Source of the DNA: Zoogloeaceae bacterium
GTDB lineage: Bacteria > Pseudomonadota > Gammaproteobacteria > Burkholderiales > Rhodocyclaceae
Direction: 5' to 3'
Length of the DNA: 9,316 nt
Assembly: GCA_031281985.1 (NCBI GenBank)
Contig: JAITEO010000242.1
Coordinates: 1 to 9,316 of the forward strand
In this document: piece after piece, positions 7,129 through 9,316 of the stretch
Position numbering within the stretch: the first letter of the stretch is position 1
How the letters are laid out: every line of letters starts with the position of its first letter
Position numbers and translations under genes: made by a program
The notes under the pieces: model-generated
The model's input: only the letters and a program-made list of their open reading frames with translations
Databases searched by the model: none
Told to the model about the DNA's origin: nothing

Positions 7129-9075
7129 ATGCTGGACAAACAGGACAGACGGCTCTGGTTTTCCATCCTGCTCGCGGCGCTGGCGTTTTGCGCGCTGACG
7201 ACGCCAATCCCGGCGGAAGCGGCGGACGCACCGCCCGCCGTGGAAGAAAAGACGGCAGGGGAAACACCGGAAAACACAGCGGAAAAAACACCGGACGCAC
7301 CAGCGAAAAAAGGCGGGCTTCCCGGCAAGGGCGGCAAGAAGGCGGATGCGCCAGGCGACCTTTATCTGCGTCAGATCACGCTGGATGAGGCGGCGCAGAT
7401 CATCGCCCAGGTGGGCAGAACCAGCGTCGTGGTTTCCGCCTCGGTGGCAAACCGGGTGGTCTCGCTCTATCTGCGCGAGGCGAAGGTGGAGCACATGGTG
7501 AAAAACCTCTGCCGGGCGGCGGGCATCTGGTATCGCCACGACCAGGAAACACAGACCTGGATACTGATGAGCGCGAAGGAATTCCAGGAAGACCTCGTGA
7601 TTGCCCGCGACGAAGTCACCCGCGTCTGGACACTGCGGCACCACAATGTGGTCAGTCTCGCCAACGCCGTGCGGGCGCTTCTGGGCGCGCGGGTGGCGCT
7701 CGTGGAGCCGGTGGAGGAGCGCGCGCCGGAAAGCATGGGCAGCACGGCGCGCATGGGCGGCGGCGGCGCGCGCTCTTCCTTCGGCGACGGCACGGAGCGG
7801 AGCATCGGCGCTTCCCGTTCCGTGACGCGCGGCGGCGGTGGCAGTCAAGCGGATTACGACGCGCGCAAGAATCTGGAGAAGATTTCGCAGGCAGCGCTGA
7901 CTGCCGCCACCGGCGCGGAAGACGGCAACACCGAAGGGCTGGCCGCCGTCGACCTGCAGCGCGCCGCCTCCGCGCAGGGATTGCCGATTACCGTGACCTA
8001 CAACCGGATGCACAATCTCCTGATCGTGCGCAGCAGCGACGAACGCGCGCTGGCCGACATCGACACGCTCATCGGCGAGATGGACAAGCCACCCCGCCAG
8101 GTTCTGCTGGAAATGAAAATCATGGAAGTGGAACTGGGCGATGAATTCCGCTCGGTGTTCGACTTCGGCACGAGCGGCCGCACCACTTCCAGCGGGCCGC
8201 TGGGTCTGGGCACGCTGCCGCAGGATATCGTCGAACCGGGAGGAAGCACGGCACGGCGGAGCGGCTTCATCGGCGGCTTCGGCGTGGAGGAAGGCGCAAG
8301 CGCCGTCTGGCAGTTCGTGAACGACCGCCTGTGGGCGCGGCTGCAACTGCTGGAAGGACAAAACCGGGTCAATGTGCTCGCCACGCCCATGCTGATCGCC
8401 GCCAACGACCAGCCCGCGCGACTCTTCATCGGCGACGAGCAGGTGCTCGTCACCGGCGCAAGCGCGAACAGCTACACCGGCACGACCGGCGCTTCCGCCG
8501 CCACCATCACGGTGGAAACCGAACAGCGCAATGTCGGCCAGACCCTGATCGTCCTGCCGCGCATCAACGCCGACCGCTCAGTGACGCTCACCATCGACCA
8601 GGACAATTCCCGCGTGAGTTCCGGTGCGGCCACCCTGCCGCTCGCCATGCCGGACGGCAACATCTACCAGTTTCCCATTGACACGGTGAATACCGCCAAC
8701 CTGCAGGTGACCGCGCACGCCCGCGACGGCCTCACGGTCGCCATCGGCGGCATGATACGCCAGCGGGTCAGCGACGCCGAAACCAAGGTGCCGCTGCTGG
8801 GCGATCTGCCGCTGCTGGGGATGCTGTTCAGGAAAACCGCGCGCGCCAATACCCGCAGTCAATTGCTGCTGCTGATCACGCCGCACGTGCTGGAAACGCC
8901 GGAAGAAGGCGCAGCGCTGGCGGCAGAAAAAACAGAAGAAACCAGCCGCCTGAACGCCGCGCGGCGTCCGCACGCCGATATCTTCCAGGAAGCCCCCCGC
9001 AACGGCTATTCCAGCCCCCTGCTGGAAAACCTGGGTTTTTCCCGTGAATTTTCCCGCGAAAAGGAAACGCCATGA
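7129..9075 (+). CDS. Outer-membrane secretin (GspD/PilQ/MshL superfamily)
   Basis: This 648-residue secretin forms the gated outer-membrane channel. A signal peptide (hydrophobic at about 10-27, likely cleaved after PAEA near 31) leads to a Lys/Glu/Pro/Ala-rich linker (32-75). An STN-like N0 domain follows (about 76-150), then an N1/N3-type domain (about 160-320) broken by a Gly/Ser/Arg-rich insert (about 203-240, with two GGGG runs). The secretin core spans about 324-588 and contains the signature VPLLGDLPLLGMLFR (554-568), then SQLLLLITPHVL. A 58-residue charged tail follows, ending in SPLLENLGFSREFSREKETP, where some secretins bind a pilotin; no pilotin is seen here. No lipobox is present. 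AGGGAG (7118-7123) lies 5 nt before ATG 7129 and overlaps the preceding TAG stop. The stop overlaps the MoxR-like start as ATGA. Confidence 0.95.
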   Translation: MLDKQDRRLWFSILLAALAFCALTTPIPAEAADAPPAVEEKTAGETPENTAEKTPDAPAKKGGLPGKGGKKADAPGDLYLRQITLDEAAQIIAQVGRTSVVVSASVANRVVSLYLREAKVEHMVKNLCRAAGIWYRHDQETQTWILMSAKEFQEDLVIARDEVTRVWTLRHHNVVSLANAVRALLGARVALVEPVEERAPESMGSTARMGGGGARSSFGDGTERSIGASRSVTRGGGGSQADYDARKNLEKISQAALTAATGAEDGNTEGLAAVDLQRAASAQGLPITVTYNRMHNLLIVRSSDERALADIDTLIGEMDKPPRQVLLEMKIMEVELGDEFRSVFDFGTSGRTTSSGPLGLGTLPQDIVEPGGSTARRSGFIGGFGVEEGASAVWQFVNDRLWARLQLLEGQNRVNVLATPMLIAANDQPARLFIGDEQVLVTGASANSYTGTTGASAATITVETEQRNVGQTLIVLPRINADRSVTLTIDQDNSRVSSGAATLPLAMPDGNIYQFPIDTVNTANLQVTAHARDGLTVAIGGMIRQRVSDAETKVPLLGDLPLLGMLFRKTARANTRSQLLLLITPHVLETPEEGAALAAEKTEETSRLNAARRPHADIFQEAPRNGYSSPLLENLGFSREFSREKETP

Positions 9076-9316
9076 ACAGGAAACAGGAGACAGGAGACAG
9101 GCTGGATGAAGTGCTCGATCCTTCAGCCTTTCACCACGCGGCAGACGCAATATCCGCCTCCGCAGTGCGGGCGCATGACGCCGGCACAAGCCTTGATGCC
9201 GCCCTCACGGCGGTGAGCGACATCCTGCTCGGCAAGCCGGAAACCGTCCGCCTCGCCCTGGCCTGCCTCATCGCGGGCGGACATCTGCTGCTGGAAGACC
9301 TGCCGGGCATGGGCAA
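9072..9316 (+). CDS. MoxR-family AAA+ ATPase (5' part, runs off the window)
   Basis: Only the first 81 codons and two further bases are present. After an Ala-rich N-terminus of about 45 residues comes the start of a MoxR AAA+ module: VSDILLGKPETVRLALACLIAGGHLLLEDLPGMG, whose final G is followed by a codon beginning AA, as expected for the Walker A lysine. ILLG, a VRLAL helix and GGHLLLEDLPGxGK are typical of MoxR proteins. These are chaperone-like ATPases often paired with DUF58 and von Willebrand factor A proteins, which cannot be checked here. ATG 9072 overlaps the secretin stop as ATGA and has AAGGA (9061-9065) 6 nt upstream, supporting this start. GTG 9165 would give a more usual short N-terminus but has no ribosome binding site. 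MoxR is not a standard part of pilus or type II secretion operons, so it may open a separate downstream module. Confidence 0.85.
   Translation, partial: MNRKQETGDRLDEVLDPSAFHHAADAISASAVRAHDAGTSLDAALTAVSDILLGKPETVRLALACLIAGGHLLLEDLPGMG
9076..9101 (+). repeat. Short tandem repeat, about 3.7 copies of a 7-bp unit ACAGGAG
   Basis: Units read ACAGGAA (9076-9082), ACAGGAG (9083-9089), ACAGGAG (9090-9096) and ACAGG (9097-9101). The repeat starts just after the MoxR-like ATG and encodes part of NRKQETGDR. Seven is not a multiple of three, so a gained or lost copy would shift the reading frame. The AGGAG cores also resemble ribosome binding sites. Confidence 0.8.

Noticed and set aside
7201..7215. 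Possible lipobox in the secretin signal (cysteine at residue 21)
   Set aside because: The residues before it read ALAF, with Phe at the -1 position, which does not fit a lipobox. A signal peptidase I site after PAEA is more likely.
6517..8361. Long open frame on the minus strand opposite the PilP-like gene and secretin (614 codons)
   Set aside because: It spans three real genes on the other strand and has a low-complexity His/Arg/Ala-rich composition, with no ribosome site or motif. It is a GC-driven shadow.
9106..9216. Small frame from ATG 9106, placed after AGGAG cores of the 7-bp repeat
   Set aside because: It stops after 36 codons, has no recognisable features and lies out of frame inside the MoxR-like gene, whose conserved motif supports the other frame.

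Overview
The window is one dense, single-direction (+) operon segment from a GC-rich Gram-negative bacterium. By eye it is roughly two-thirds GC, with third codon positions mostly G or C, although glutamate is mostly GAA. A secretin, a PilO-like protein and a PilP-like protein all imply an outer membrane. A beta- or gammaproteobacterium is the likeliest source, but nothing here fixes the taxon.

Layout: (1) 1-74, the last codons of an upstream gene; (2) 74-1966, a PilM-PilN fusion (GspL/MshI type); (3) 1963-2661, a PilO/GspM/MshJ-like inner-membrane protein; (4) 2666-3757, a PilT-like retraction ATPase; (5) 3741-5339, a GspE/PilB/MshE-type assembly ATPase; (6) 5336-6565, a GspF/PilC platform protein; (7) 6568-7119, a small exported PilP/GspC/MshK-like protein; (8) 7129-9075, a secretin; (9) 9072 to the window end, the start of a MoxR-family AAA+ ATPase. 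All junctions overlap or are separated by at most 9 nt. No promoter, terminator, RNA gene, mobile element or CRISPR array is visible, and no stretch over 300 bases lacks a gene.

Together genes 2-8 form the core of a type IV filament machine (type IVa/MSHA-like pilus or type II secretion relative). It comprises a cytoplasmic and inner-membrane alignment complex (PilMN, PilO, PilP), a platform protein with an extension motor, a candidate retraction motor, and the outer-membrane gate. No pilin, prepilin peptidase or pilotin is in view. The upstream fragment is too short to identify but could be a minor pilin.

The parts belong to known families; the novelty lies in the combination. A PilT-like gene sits inside the alignment/motor operon. 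The PilM-PilN fusion carries a sequence resembling half of an MshEN cyclic-di-GMP motif, while the motor's own N-domain looks degenerate for it. A MoxR-type AAA+ gene is start-stop coupled to the secretin, and a 7-bp tandem repeat lies immediately after the MoxR start codon.
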